Part shown: positions 1-8,218 of the stretch, one piece after another
Layout: every line of letters starts with the position of its first letter
How positions within the stretch are numbered: position 1 is the stretch's first letter
Origin: Hyphomicrobiales bacterium
GTDB taxonomy: Bacteria; Pseudomonadota; Alphaproteobacteria; Rhizobiales; Rhizobiaceae
Length of the DNA stretch: 64,000 bases
Direction of reading: 5' to 3'
Assembly (NCBI GenBank): GCA_900472785.1
Contig: UCJH01000020.1
Location: forward strand, 64,388-128,387
Notes under the pieces: model-generated
Databases searched by the model: none
Told to the model about the DNA's origin: nothing
The model's input: the letters and a program-made list of their open reading frames with translations, nothing else
Position numbers and translations under genes: made by a program

Positions 1-1261
1 AGAACAGTTTCACATCGGTTCTTCGCGCCTTGATTAAGTTCCATAATTCACATTATCTGATTTGCCTGGAATAGGTGGTACATTCTATTTCCAAGTGCGA
101 CATGCCAATGATTACAACGGCTTCACTTTGGAGATTTGGCATGTCTCGATGCCATACGCAGATCACCCTCGCCGATCGACGGCGTCTCCATCACCTTGTC
201 GAGCGTAAAGTCCCGATCAATGAGATGGCCCGCCAGCTCGGGCACCATCGTTCGACGATTTTCCGCGAGCTCAGACGCAATACGTTCGAGGATCAGCAGA
301 TGCCGGATCTCAACGGCTACTACTGCGTGACGGCGAATGCGATGGCACGTGAGCGACGTGCCAAGCTGCGTAAGCTTGCGCGGTTCTCGCATCTGCGTCA
401 GTCGGTTATCGACCGCATCCTGCATGGCTGGTCGCCGCAGCAGATTGCCGGCCGGATGCGACTGGAGCGGCATCCGATCTGCGTCAGTCATGAGACGATC
501 TACAAGTTCGCCTATTCAGTGGACGGCCATGCGATCAAGCTGTGGCGACATCTGCCGGAACATCGTGCCAGACGCCGGCCGCGGTATGCCATGCGCCGCC
601 ATGGCCAGCGTTTTAGCCCGGAGGTCAACATTCTGTATCGCCCCGACGTGGTCGCTGAACGCAAGCAGTTCGGGCATTGGGAATGCGATCTGATTCAGTT
701 CCGAAAGAAATTCGGAAAGGCCAATGTGACGTCGCTGGTCGAACGGGTCAGCCGATTTGCCGTCTTTCTGCGCAACAACGACCGACAATCCAGACCGGTG
801 ATGGACGGCCTGATCCAGGTGCTGCAATCCCTGCCCCACCTCGCCCGTCGTTCGATCACCTTCGACCGAGGCACCGAATTCACCGACTGGCCCTACCTGC
901 AGGCAAGCATCGGAACACAGACATGGTTCTGCGATCCGCAATCGCCCTGGCAGAAAGGTACCGTCGAAAACACAAACGGACGGGCTAGGAAATGGCTTTC
1001 GAGAGAGGTCAACCCGCTGTCGCTCAGCGACCACGATCTCACCGATATCTGCAATCACCTGAACGCAACGCCACGCAAATGCCTCGGCTACAAAACACCA
1101 GCTGAAGTCTTCCGCCAGAAACTCCGCGCCCAAATCAGGCGCACCGGTTAGCCTCTGTCAGCCCGCAAGTCGCGGTTCGCCATGGACTCACAGGTTCCCC
1201 CAGATTCTCCAGCAACATTTTTTCATAGAACGACGAGTGGCTCAATTGACGCCGATTGTCG
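1..1261 (+). mobile_element. IS30-family insertion sequence (ends not resolved)
   Basis: A single IS30-type transposase gene (141-1151) lies in otherwise gene-free flanks. I searched both flanks for terminal inverted repeats and a target duplication and could not define either with confidence, so the span given is only the space between the window start and the next gene stop. The element ends about 110 bases beyond the 3' end of the ABC ATPase gene, whose C-terminus looks intact, so it appears to have inserted downstream of that operon rather than inside it. Confidence 0.6.
141..1151 (+). CDS. IS30 family transposase
   Basis: A 336-residue DDE transposase that would catalyse cut-and-paste/circle-type IS30 transposition. 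The N-terminus has a helix-turn-helix region beginning ITLADRRRLHHLVE and the IS30-type segment HHRSTIFRELRRN. The catalytic core shows HWECDLI (first Asp), ITFDRGTEF (second Asp) and WQKGTVENTNGRARKWL (catalytic Glu with the usual downstream Lys/Arg). Length is normal for the family and no frameshift is seen, so it may be active. I chose the ATG at 141 because GGAG lies 7 bases upstream and the family begins near this point; in-frame GTG 75 and ATG 102 are alternatives. The start codon lies in the right arm of an inverted repeat (99-108 with 136-145). Confidence 0.93.
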   Translation: MSRCHTQITLADRRRLHHLVERKVPINEMARQLGHHRSTIFRELRRNTFEDQQMPDLNGYYCVTANAMARERRAKLRKLARFSHLRQSVIDRILHGWSPQQIAGRMRLERHPICVSHETIYKFAYSVDGHAIKLWRHLPEHRARRRPRYAMRRHGQRFSPEVNILYRPDVVAERKQFGHWECDLIQFRKKFGKANVTSLVERVSRFAVFLRNNDRQSRPVMDGLIQVLQSLPHLARRSITFDRGTEFTDWPYLQASIGTQTWFCDPQSPWQKGTVENTNGRARKWLSREVNPLSLSDHDLTDICNHLNATPRKCLGYKTPAEVFRQKLRAQIRRTG

Positions 1262-2350
1262 TCAGCCGCAGAAGACATGCGCGGTTTCAGGATCGAAATC
1301 GAGCGAGACCGTGTCGCCGCGGGACAGGCCGGAGGTTGCCTCATGGCCGAAGGGAAGCCTGACCGAGATCGTTTCGCCGGACGGCGCTGCAGCCGCGACA
1401 TGGATGCTGCTGCCGAGAAAGGTGATGTCGGTGACGCTGGCTGAAAGACCGGAGGTCCCTTCTCTTGCTGCTTCGCGCCTCAAGGATAAACGCTCGGGCC
1501 GCAGCATCAGGGCCGCCGTTCCACCCGCTACCGCTGTGCCATGCACCGGCACGCCGCTGATCGAGGCGCCGGCACCGATCGACAGGTCGGCCCGTCCATC
1601 CTTTGCCGACAGGATCCTGCAGGTGACGAAGTCGCTGTCGCCGATGAATTCCGCCACGAAGCGGGTGGCAGGATCGGCGTAGAGTTCCGGCCCCGTCCCG
1701 ATCTGGTCGATCACGCCCTTCGAGAAAACCGCGATGCGGTCCGAAAGCCGCAGCGCCTCTTCCTGATCATGGGTGACATAAAGGATCGTCACCTCCGTTT
1801 CCTGGTGAATCCGGCGGATCTCGTGCTGGATTTCCTCGCGAAGCTTCTTGTCGAGCGCCGACAACGGTTCATCCATCAGAAGCACCGGCGGGTCATAGGC
1901 CAGCGCGCGGGCGAGCGCCACGCGCTGCTGCTGTCCGCCCGACATCTGCGCCGGCTTGCGATCCTCGAACCCCTCGAGCCGCACCAGTTGCAGCATCTTC
2001 CTGACCCTGGCATCGATCGCCGCCTTGCCCCAACGACGCACCTTCAGCGGAAAGGCGATGTTTTCACCGACGGACAGATGCGGAAACAAGGTATAGCGCT
2101 GGAATACCATGCCGATATTCCGCTTGTGCGAGGGCGTGGCAATCAGACTTTCGCCATTCAGCAGGATATCCCCCGCTGTCGGGTTTTCGAAGCCCGCGAG
2201 GATATAGAGCGTCGTGCTCTTTCCGGAGCCGGAGGGACCTAGAAAGGTCATGAACTCACCGCGCTCGACAGTCAGGTTGACGTCCTTGACGGCATTCACG
2301 ATGCCGTAGTCCTTGCGCAGGCCGCGGATATGCAAAAAGGGTGCAGTCAT
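1262..2350 (-). CDS. ABC transporter ATP-binding protein, spermidine/putrescine (PotA) type
   Basis: A 362-residue cytoplasmic ATPase that powers the importer formed with the two upstream permeases. Walker A is GPSGSGKST, the signature is MSGGQQQRVALARAL, Walker B is VLLMDEPLSALD, and the H-loop is YVTHDQEEAL. A C-terminal TOBE-like region (roughly residues 270-362) follows, as in PotA/FbpC-type ATPases. ATG 2350 overlaps the permease stop (2347-2349), so translation is probably coupled. It is the last gene of a minus-strand operon that starts near 10.55 kb. Substrate is not deducible from the ATPase; the binding protein suggests a small cationic or organic solute. Confidence 0.93.
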   Translation of the reverse strand: MTAPFLHIRGLRKDYGIVNAVKDVNLTVERGEFMTFLGPSGSGKSTTLYILAGFENPTAGDILLNGESLIATPSHKRNIGMVFQRYTLFPHLSVGENIAFPLKVRRWGKAAIDARVRKMLQLVRLEGFEDRKPAQMSGGQQQRVALARALAYDPPVLLMDEPLSALDKKLREEIQHEIRRIHQETEVTILYVTHDQEEALRLSDRIAVFSKGVIDQIGTGPELYADPATRFVAEFIGDSDFVTCRILSAKDGRADLSIGAGASISGVPVHGTAVAGGTAALMLRPERLSLRREAAREGTSGLSASVTDITFLGSSIHVAAAAPSGETISVRLPFGHEATSGLSRGDTVSLDFDPETAHVFCG

Positions 2351-3147
2351 GATTTCAGTCCTTTGCGCACGAGCGCGGTCAAAAGCATCAGCGCGATGGT
2401 GACGATGATGAGGAGCGTCGAGGCCGCCGCAATCGCCGGCGTCAGGTCCTGACGCAGTGTCGCCCATATTTTCACGGGCAGCGTCTGCAGGGTCGGGCTC
2501 GCCATGAAGATCGCCAGCACGACTTCGTCCCATGAGGTGAGGAACGAGAAGACGGCCGCCGAGAACAGGCCGTGGCTGATCGATGGCAAGGTAATGCGCA
2601 GCTTCGCCTCCAGCGGGCTTGCACCGCAGAGGACGGCTGCATCCTCGATCGATTTGTCGAAACCCTCCAGCGCATTGGTAATGGAAAGGATCGAGAACGG
2701 CAGCGCTACCACGAGATGGGCAATCACGAAGCCGGTGAATGTCCCGTTCAAGCCCACCCGCAGAAAGAAGGCATAGAGTGCGACGGCCAGAACCACGACC
2801 GGCAGGATCATCGGCGTCAGGAACAAGGCCCGCAGCGCTTCCTTGCCGATGAAACGGCCTCGTACCAGTCCGAACGAGGCGACGAGGCCGATCAGCACGG
2901 ACAGCACCGTGACGATCGCAGCGATCCGCAAGCTGGTCCAGGCGGCCTCAAGCCAGCGCGGGTCGGCAAAGAAGGCCGCATACCATTTTAGAGTCCAGCT
3001 GGGTGGCGGAAAGATCAGCCATTGCGAAGAACCGAAAGACAAGGCCGCAATGAAGATGATCGGCAGGATGAGAAAGGCCGTGGTCAGGCCGGTGATGCCA
3101 AGCAGGATCCATTTCCATGCGCCGAGACGGTCAAAATTCAGGAGCAT
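2347..3147 (-). CDS. ABC transporter permease, PotC type
   Basis: A 266-residue inner-membrane protein with about six hydrophobic segments, starting ILLGITGLTTAFLILPIIF. The EAA coupling loop is visible around residues 165-185 (LEGFDKSIEDAAVLCGASP), the contact point for the ATPase. Length and pattern match PotC-like permeases of the spermidine/putrescine/iron (FbpB) class. It starts 1 base after the stop of the preceding permease and overlaps the ATPase start by 4 bases. It presumably forms a heterodimeric channel with its neighbour. Confidence 0.92.
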   Translation of the reverse strand: MLLNFDRLGAWKWILLGITGLTTAFLILPIIFIAALSFGSSQWLIFPPPSWTLKWYAAFFADPRWLEAAWTSLRIAAIVTVLSVLIGLVASFGLVRGRFIGKEALRALFLTPMILPVVVLAVALYAFFLRVGLNGTFTGFVIAHLVVALPFSILSITNALEGFDKSIEDAAVLCGASPLEAKLRITLPSISHGLFSAAVFSFLTSWDEVVLAIFMASPTLQTLPVKIWATLRQDLTPAIAAASTLLIIVTIALMLLTALVRKGLKS

Positions 3148-3148
3148 G

Positions 3149-4024
3149 TCAGCGTCCCTCCATGCGGGCCGTGCCGAACAGCCGGAGTTGAACGGCGTAG
3201 AGCGTCAGCGTGACGATCAGCAGCACCAGTGCGGCTGCGCCGCCCATGCCCCAATTGACGAGGGACTGGACGAACTGGGCAATGAGTTCGGCCAGCATCA
3301 TGTTGGCGGTCCCGCCCAGAAGTGCCGGTGTTACGAAATAACCGAGCGACATGACGAAAACCATCAACGCGCCGGACACCATACCGGGCGCCGCAAGCGG
3401 GATGAGGATCCGGGTCAGCGCCTGCCGGCGCGTCGCGCCGCAAAGCGCCGCCGCCTGCAGGATCGCCGGGTCGATCTTCCGAATGACGCCGTAGAGCGGC
3501 AGGATGATGAAGGGTAGCATGATGTAGGTCATGCCAATGGTTACGCCGACGAGATTGTTGACCAGCGGCAGCGGCTCGCTGATCAGCCCGAGGCCCATCA
3601 GCGTCTTGTTGATGACGCCCGTGCGCTGCAAAAGCACCATCCAAGCATAGGTGCGCGTCAGGAGATTGGTCCACATCGACAAAAGCAGCACGGCAAAGAC
3701 GATCGACGCCCAACGCGATGGCATGATGGCGAGCGCCCAGGCGACGGGAAAGCCGATCGCGAGCGTCACGATGGTGACCAGCGCGGATACGCTGAAGGTG
3801 TTGAGGAATATCTTGAGATAGGTGGTCGAGCCGAGCAGTGCCCTATAGTTGTCGAGACCCGGCTCCGGTTCCATCACGCTGCGCAGCAGCAACGAAACCA
3901 CCGGTAGAATGAAAAACACCACGAGAAGAACCAGTGCCGGAACAGTCAAGGCGAAATTCCTTGACCGAACGGAGCGAGCCCTGGGCGCCGCTGTTCTATT
4001 GTCTGGCTCGGTCAGCAAGGTCAT
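3149..4024 (-). CDS. ABC transporter permease, PotB type
   Basis: A 291-residue inner-membrane permease with a hydrophilic N-terminus then a strong first membrane segment (ALTVPALVLLVVFFILPVV), about six segments in all. The EAA-like loop ILQAAALCGATRRQALTRI near residues 190-210 contacts the ATPase. It is the first permease of the transporter, following the binding-protein gene after a 200-base gap that holds two hairpins. The gap probably lets the binding protein be made in excess. Confidence 0.92.
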   Translation of the reverse strand: MTLLTEPDNRTAAPRARSVRSRNFALTVPALVLLVVFFILPVVSLLLRSVMEPEPGLDNYRALLGSTTYLKIFLNTFSVSALVTIVTLAIGFPVAWALAIMPSRWASIVFAVLLLSMWTNLLTRTYAWMVLLQRTGVINKTLMGLGLISEPLPLVNNLVGVTIGMTYIMLPFIILPLYGVIRKIDPAILQAAALCGATRRQALTRILIPLAAPGMVSGALMVFVMSLGYFVTPALLGGTANMMLAELIAQFVQSLVNWGMGGAAALVLLIVTLTLYAVQLRLFGTARMEGR

Positions 4025-4191
4025 GCTGAAAACTCCTTGAAGCGCCCTGCGTCCGGACGAATGCGTAAAGGTCGTCCCATTTTTTGAATCTAAGGCATGT
4101 TTTCCGGATCAAATGATTTCATCAGAATGGAGATGCCCTGAAGCAGCTCCAGGAAAGCGCGCAGCGGCTTCGGCCTGGAGTTCATAAAACA

Positions 4192-4217
4192 GGCGGGCGC
4201 GATCGTTCGCGCCCGCC
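4192..4217 (-). terminator. Hairpin after the binding-protein gene (attenuator/terminator)
   Basis: An 11-bp perfect stem, GGCGGGCGCGA / TCGCGCCCGCC, with a TCGT loop lies 10 bases past the binding-protein stop. Read on the minus strand it is followed by TGTTTTATG, a weak U-run. A second stem, CTCCAGG / CCTGGAG (4147-4180), follows. Such hairpins between a binding-protein gene and its permeases usually act as partial terminators or 3' mRNA stabilisers; that role is inferred. Confidence 0.7.
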
Positions 4218-4226
4218 GATACAACG

Positions 4227-5237
4227 CTACTTAGCCTGCCAGGCGTACCAGCGTTCACCGATCGCATCGCGGTTCGCCGCCCAATAGCCCATGTCGGCGT
4301 TGATCTGGCTCTTCGACTGCATGTCCGGCAGGCTCATTCGAAGTTTTTCATCCATGTTGGAGCTCGAATCGAGGTTGATCGGCGCGTAGCCGGTCAAGCT
4401 CGCCATGTTGGCTTGCGCTCCGGCGGATGTGGCGTGAGCGATGAACTTCATCGCCGCTTCCTTGTTCTTCGTACCCTTCGGCACAACGAGTGCGTCGGCA
4501 GCCGTGATGTTCTGGTCCCATGAGGTCTCGACCGTGACGCCGGTTTCGGCAAGTGCGGTCAGACGGCCGTTCCAGAAGGAGCCGAACGGCGCTTCCGCCG
4601 AAGCCAGCAGCTGTTGCGACTGGGCGCCGCCGGTCCACCAGATGATGTCGGCCTTGATCGTGTCGAGCTTCTTGAAGGCGCGGTCGAGATCGAGCGGATA
4701 GAGCTTGTCGGCGGCAACACCATCGGCAAGCAAGGCTGCTTCGATGACGCCCGGAGCCGACCACTTGTAGAAGGTGCGCTTGCCCGGGAATTTTGCGGTG
4801 TCGAACAGGTCGGCCCATGTTTTCGGGCAGGCGGATACCGCATCCTTGTTGCAGCCGATAACGAAGGAGTAATAGAAGCTGCCGACCGAATAGTCGGTAA
4901 CGAAGCGCGGGTCGAGCTTCGACTTGTCGATGACGGAGAAATCCAGTTTTTCAAGAAGGCCCGCCTTGCCGGCCTGCACAGCATAATCGCCTTCGACATC
5001 GACCACGTCCCAGGTCACGCCGGCGGCCTCGACCATGGCCTTGATCTTGCCGTAGTCGGTCGGCCCGTCCTGCACCACGGTGATGCCGCTTTCGGCGGTG
5101 AACGGATCGGCCCAAGCCGATTTTTGCACGTCCTGTGTCGTGCCGCCCCAGCTGGTGAAAACCAGATCGGCGGCGCTGGCGGCCGTCGAAAGGCCAAGCG
5201 TTGCGGCAATCGCCGCGATGATCACTGTGTTTTTCAT
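4227..5237 (-). CDS. Extracellular solute-binding protein, PotD-like
   Basis: A 336-residue periplasmic binding protein. The signal peptide MKNTVIIAAIAATLGLSTAASA is followed by the mature start ADLVFTSWGGT, typical of spermidine/putrescine-like cluster D binding proteins. ATG 5237 is preferred over 5252 because AAGGGA lies just upstream. Two cysteines (IGCNKDAVSACPKTW) may form a disulfide, as in related proteins. It would deliver the substrate to the two permeases downstream. Co-location with a flavin monooxygenase system suggests it captures the substrate of that pathway rather than polyamines as such; this is inference. Confidence 0.92.
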   Translation of the reverse strand: MKNTVIIAAIAATLGLSTAASAADLVFTSWGGTTQDVQKSAWADPFTAESGITVVQDGPTDYGKIKAMVEAAGVTWDVVDVEGDYAVQAGKAGLLEKLDFSVIDKSKLDPRFVTDYSVGSFYYSFVIGCNKDAVSACPKTWADLFDTAKFPGKRTFYKWSAPGVIEAALLADGVAADKLYPLDLDRAFKKLDTIKADIIWWTGGAQSQQLLASAEAPFGSFWNGRLTALAETGVTVETSWDQNITAADALVVPKGTKNKEAAMKFIAHATSAGAQANMASLTGYAPINLDSSSNMDEKLRMSLPDMQSKSQINADMGYWAANRDAIGERWYAWQAK

Positions 5238-5370
5238 GTTCCCTTGCTCCATTGGTTTTGGTTCTTCTGCTGATTTCCAGGCACACTTCAGCGTCTCGTG
5301 CCGGGATTTTCCCCTTCCCGAACGATGATGAAGTCCACCAAGTCTGGTCGAGCCGGAGGCTCTTTCCGGA

Positions 5371-5700
5371 TCACACCGGGCGCGATCCTCCCGCTGGAGA
5401 GAAGGCTGCCGGTTTCATGATCTTGTTGTCCGCGACCTCGATCAGGTCGCGGATCTTTGGCAAGAAGTCCTGCCAGGCCGGATCGGCCATCAGTCGCGCG
5501 CGCCGCGCTTCGCGGTCGTCCAGGCCGGGAAAGGCCCAGATGTGGACGATTTCGTTGATCGGACCGATTTCCGAGAAGAAGTAGCCGACGAGTTCGCCGA
5601 GGTGCCGCTTCTGGATGGCGATGCCTTCTTCTTCCACGACCTTGAGATAGGCCGGGATGGCGCCGTTCTTCAGGCGGTAGGTGCGGATTTCATAGACCAT
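5371..5700 (-). CDS. NIPSNAP family protein
   Basis: A 109-residue cytoplasmic protein. The start MVYEIRTYRLKNG and the internal IVHIWAFPGLDDREARRA are typical of NIPSNAP/ferredoxin-like fold proteins, small dimeric alpha+beta barrels found in many catabolic operons. No catalytic residues can be assigned. ATG 5700 gives the family-typical N-terminus; an in-frame GTG at 5709 overlaps the aldehyde dehydrogenase stop (GTGA) and may be used instead. It lies between the dehydrogenase and the binding protein, so it probably acts in or protects the same pathway. Confidence 0.85.
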   Translation of the reverse strand: MVYEIRTYRLKNGAIPAYLKVVEEEGIAIQKRHLGELVGYFFSEIGPINEIVHIWAFPGLDDREARRARLMADPAWQDFLPKIRDLIEVADNKIMKPAAFSPAGGSRPV

Positions 5701-5705
5701 CGCGC

Positions 5706-7172
5706 TCACCGCATCACGAAAGGATCGGGGATCGGATCGTCGGACGTCCGCAGCCAGATGGTCTTGGTGCGGGTATAGCCGAGGGCCGCCTCGATGCCCC
5801 CTTCCCGCCCGTCGCCGGAAAGTCCCGACCCGCCGAAGGGTGCGATCGGCGAGACGGCGCGGTAGGTATTGACCCAGACGATGCCGGCGCGGATTGCCTT
5901 CATCAACCGGTGCGCCCGCGTCAGGTTCTGCGTGAAGATGCCGGAGGCAAGGCCATAGGGCGTGTCGTTGGCGAGCGCCAGCGCTTCCGCCTCGGTGTCG
6001 AAGGACACGACCGACAGCACCGGACCGAAAAACTCCTTGTTCATCGATGGCGAGCGGACATTGTCGCAGTCAAGGATGGTCGGCCGGTAAAAATACCCCT
6101 CCCCTTCCGGTGCAGAGCCGCCGGTCACCAGCTTGGCGCCGGCATCGAGCGAGGCGCCGACCAGTGTCTCGATGTGGCGGCGCTGGCGCTCCGTGGCGAG
6201 CGGGCCGACTTCCGTTTCCATGGAGAGCGGAGAGCCAATGCGGATGGCTTGCGCCTTGGCGGACAGGATGGCCAGAAAGCGATCCTTGACGCTGCGCTCG
6301 ACGATCAGCCGGGAAGCCGCCACGCAGCTCTGGCCCGTGGCCGCGAAAATGCCGGCGACCTGCGCATTCGCGGCGCTGTCGAGATCGGCATCGGCGAAAA
6401 CCAGAAGCGGCGACTTGCCGCCGAGTTCCAGAGAGGTCGAGGCAAGATTTTCCGCTGATCCGCGAACGATATGGCGCGCGGTTTCCGCGCCGCCGGTAAA
6501 GGCAATATGCGCGACCTTCGGATGGGTGGTCAGCGCCGTGCCGCAGGTGGGCCCGAAACCGGTGATGATGTTGACGACACCGGCCGGAAATCCCGCCTCG
6601 TCTACCAGCCGGGCGAATTCCAGAAGCGGACCGGGGCCATCTTCCGAGGCCTTGACGACCAGCGTGCAGCCGGCCGCCAGCGCCGGGCCAATCTTCACGG
6701 CCGCCAGGAACAGCTGGCTGTTCCACGGCACGATCGCCGCGACGACCCCGACTGGTTCGCGCCGCAGCCAGACATCCATATCAGGCTTGTCGATCGGAAG
6801 GTATGCACCTTCGATCTTGTCGGCGAGGCCGGCGTAGTAGCGATAATAGTCGGCGACATAGGCGATCTGCGACGAGGTCTCGCGAATGATCTTGCCGGTG
6901 TCGCGCGTCTCGATTTCCGCCAGGCGCAGTGCATTGGCCGCTACGAGATCAGCCAGCCGGTAGAGCAGCTTGCCGCGCTGCGTGGCCGTCATGCGCGCCC
7001 AGGGACCGTTGCCGTAAAGCGCGTCATGTGCGGCCTCGACAGCACGACCGACATCCCCTGCCCGGCTTTCCGGCATCTGCGCCCATGGCGCGCCGGTGGC
7101 CGGATCGACGCTGTCGAAACGGGCTTCGCCATCCTCGAAGCGGCCATCGATATAGCACTGGAACTGTCGCAT
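5706..7172 (-). CDS. NAD(P)-dependent aldehyde dehydrogenase
   Basis: A 488-residue ALDH-superfamily enzyme oxidising an aldehyde to the acid. The catalytic Cys is in GQSCVAASR, the general-base Glu in LELGGKSPLLVF, the oxyanion Asn region in VPWNSQLFLA, and EFFGPVLSVV supports cofactor binding. Length is normal. ATG 7172 has GGAG about 8 bases upstream; GTG 7181 overlaps the upstream stop by 4 bases and is an alternative. The position directly after the flavin monooxygenase suggests it oxidises an aldehyde (for example a semialdehyde) released by oxidative cleavage. The aldehyde itself cannot be named from sequence. Confidence 0.93.
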   Translation of the reverse strand: MRQFQCYIDGRFEDGEARFDSVDPATGAPWAQMPESRAGDVGRAVEAAHDALYGNGPWARMTATQRGKLLYRLADLVAANALRLAEIETRDTGKIIRETSSQIAYVADYYRYYAGLADKIEGAYLPIDKPDMDVWLRREPVGVVAAIVPWNSQLFLAAVKIGPALAAGCTLVVKASEDGPGPLLEFARLVDEAGFPAGVVNIITGFGPTCGTALTTHPKVAHIAFTGGAETARHIVRGSAENLASTSLELGGKSPLLVFADADLDSAANAQVAGIFAATGQSCVAASRLIVERSVKDRFLAILSAKAQAIRIGSPLSMETEVGPLATERQRRHIETLVGASLDAGAKLVTGGSAPEGEGYFYRPTILDCDNVRSPSMNKEFFGPVLSVVSFDTEAEALALANDTPYGLASGIFTQNLTRAHRLMKAIRAGIVWVNTYRAVSPIAPFGGSGLSGDGREGGIEAALGYTRTKTIWLRTSDDPIPDPFVMR

Positions 7173-7177
7173 CCCAC

Positions 7178-8215
7178 TCACTCCGCGAAGGCCGGCATGA
7201 CGTCGGCGATGAAGCGCTCGAGCGAGGCCTTCTTGCGCTCGAAGCTCATGCCGGTGTCGATCCAGAAGGAATATTCGTCGTAGCCCATCGCCTCATAGGC
7301 CGTCACGCGGGCGATCACCTCGTCGGCACTGCCGACGACATTGTTTTTCCGCATGACATCGCCCGACAGCATGGCGTTGGCGGCGATATCCTCCGGCGAA
7401 ATCCGTTCGATCAGACCCTGCTGGATCGGCTTCTCGTTCTTGAACCAGGCGAAAAAGTAGTTGTAGTAGACGCTCATCTCATGCGCCGCCTGCGCGATAT
7501 CCGCCTCGTCAGAACCGACATAGGTGTGGCGCAGCAGCATGATCTTCGGGCGCTGGATCTCTGCGTGTTTGGCGCAGGCATCGTTGAACCGGGTCATCAG
7601 GGTTTCGACCTCGTCGTCCCCCTGCCAGAGCGGCGTGACCTGCACGTTGCAGCCGTTGGCGACGGCGAATTCATGGCTGTTGGGATCGCGCGCCGCGACC
7701 CAGATCGGCGGATATTTCTGGATTGGCTTCGGCGCGGATGTCGTGGATGGGAACTTATAGAATTCACCGTCATGGGCATAATCGCCCTCCCAGAGCTTCT
7801 GCACGGCGGGGATCAGTTCGCGCATCCGCTGGCCAGCGCCCCACGCATCGAGGCCGGGCAGCAGGCGTTCGTATTCGAAGGCATAAGCGCCACGGGCGAT
7901 ACCGATATCGAGCCGGCCGCCGCAGATGAGGTCGGTCATCGCCGCCTCGCCGGCGAGCTTGATCGGGTGCCAGAAAGGCGCGATTACCGTACCGGTGCCC
8001 AGCCGGGCATGCCTGGTGCGCCGCGCCAGATCGGCGATCGTCACGAAGGGGTTCGGCGCGATGGTGAAATCCATGCCGTGATGCTCGCCGGTCCAGATGG
8101 CATGCATGCCGCCTTTGTCGGCGATTTCGCAGAGCGCCACGAATTCTTCGTAGAGGCTTTTGTGGTCCTGTTCGGCGTCGAGACGTTCCATGTGGACGAA
8201 AAGGGAGAATTTCAT
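7178..8215 (-). CDS. LLM-class (luciferase-like) flavin-dependent monooxygenase
   Basis: A 345-residue TIM-barrel flavin enzyme of the bacterial luciferase-like family that uses reduced FMN from a partner reductase to oxygenate a substrate. Family features include the start MKFSLFVHME, IWTGEHHGMDFTIAPNPF, LGTGTVIAPFWHPIKLAGE, GRLDIGIARGAYAFEYE and the phosphate/flavin-region PPIWVAARDPNS. The adjacent flavin reductase (3-base gap) is its likely reductant source. The set LLM enzyme, reductase, alpha/beta hydrolase and aldehyde dehydrogenase resembles Rut pyrimidine and pyridine ring-opening pathways, but this protein is not obviously RutA. Substrate unknown. Confidence 0.9.
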   Translation of the reverse strand: MKFSLFVHMERLDAEQDHKSLYEEFVALCEIADKGGMHAIWTGEHHGMDFTIAPNPFVTIADLARRTRHARLGTGTVIAPFWHPIKLAGEAAMTDLICGGRLDIGIARGAYAFEYERLLPGLDAWGAGQRMRELIPAVQKLWEGDYAHDGEFYKFPSTTSAPKPIQKYPPIWVAARDPNSHEFAVANGCNVQVTPLWQGDDEVETLMTRFNDACAKHAEIQRPKIMLLRHTYVGSDEADIAQAAHEMSVYYNYFFAWFKNEKPIQQGLIERISPEDIAANAMLSGDVMRKNNVVGSADEVIARVTAYEAMGYDEYSFWIDTGMSFERKKASLERFIADVMPAFAE

Positions 8216-8218
8216 CGT

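Noticed and set aside
1152-1261. Terminal inverted repeats for the IS30 element
   Set aside because: Several partial matches between the two flanks were tried, but none was longer than a few bases or placed symmetrically, so no ends are claimed.
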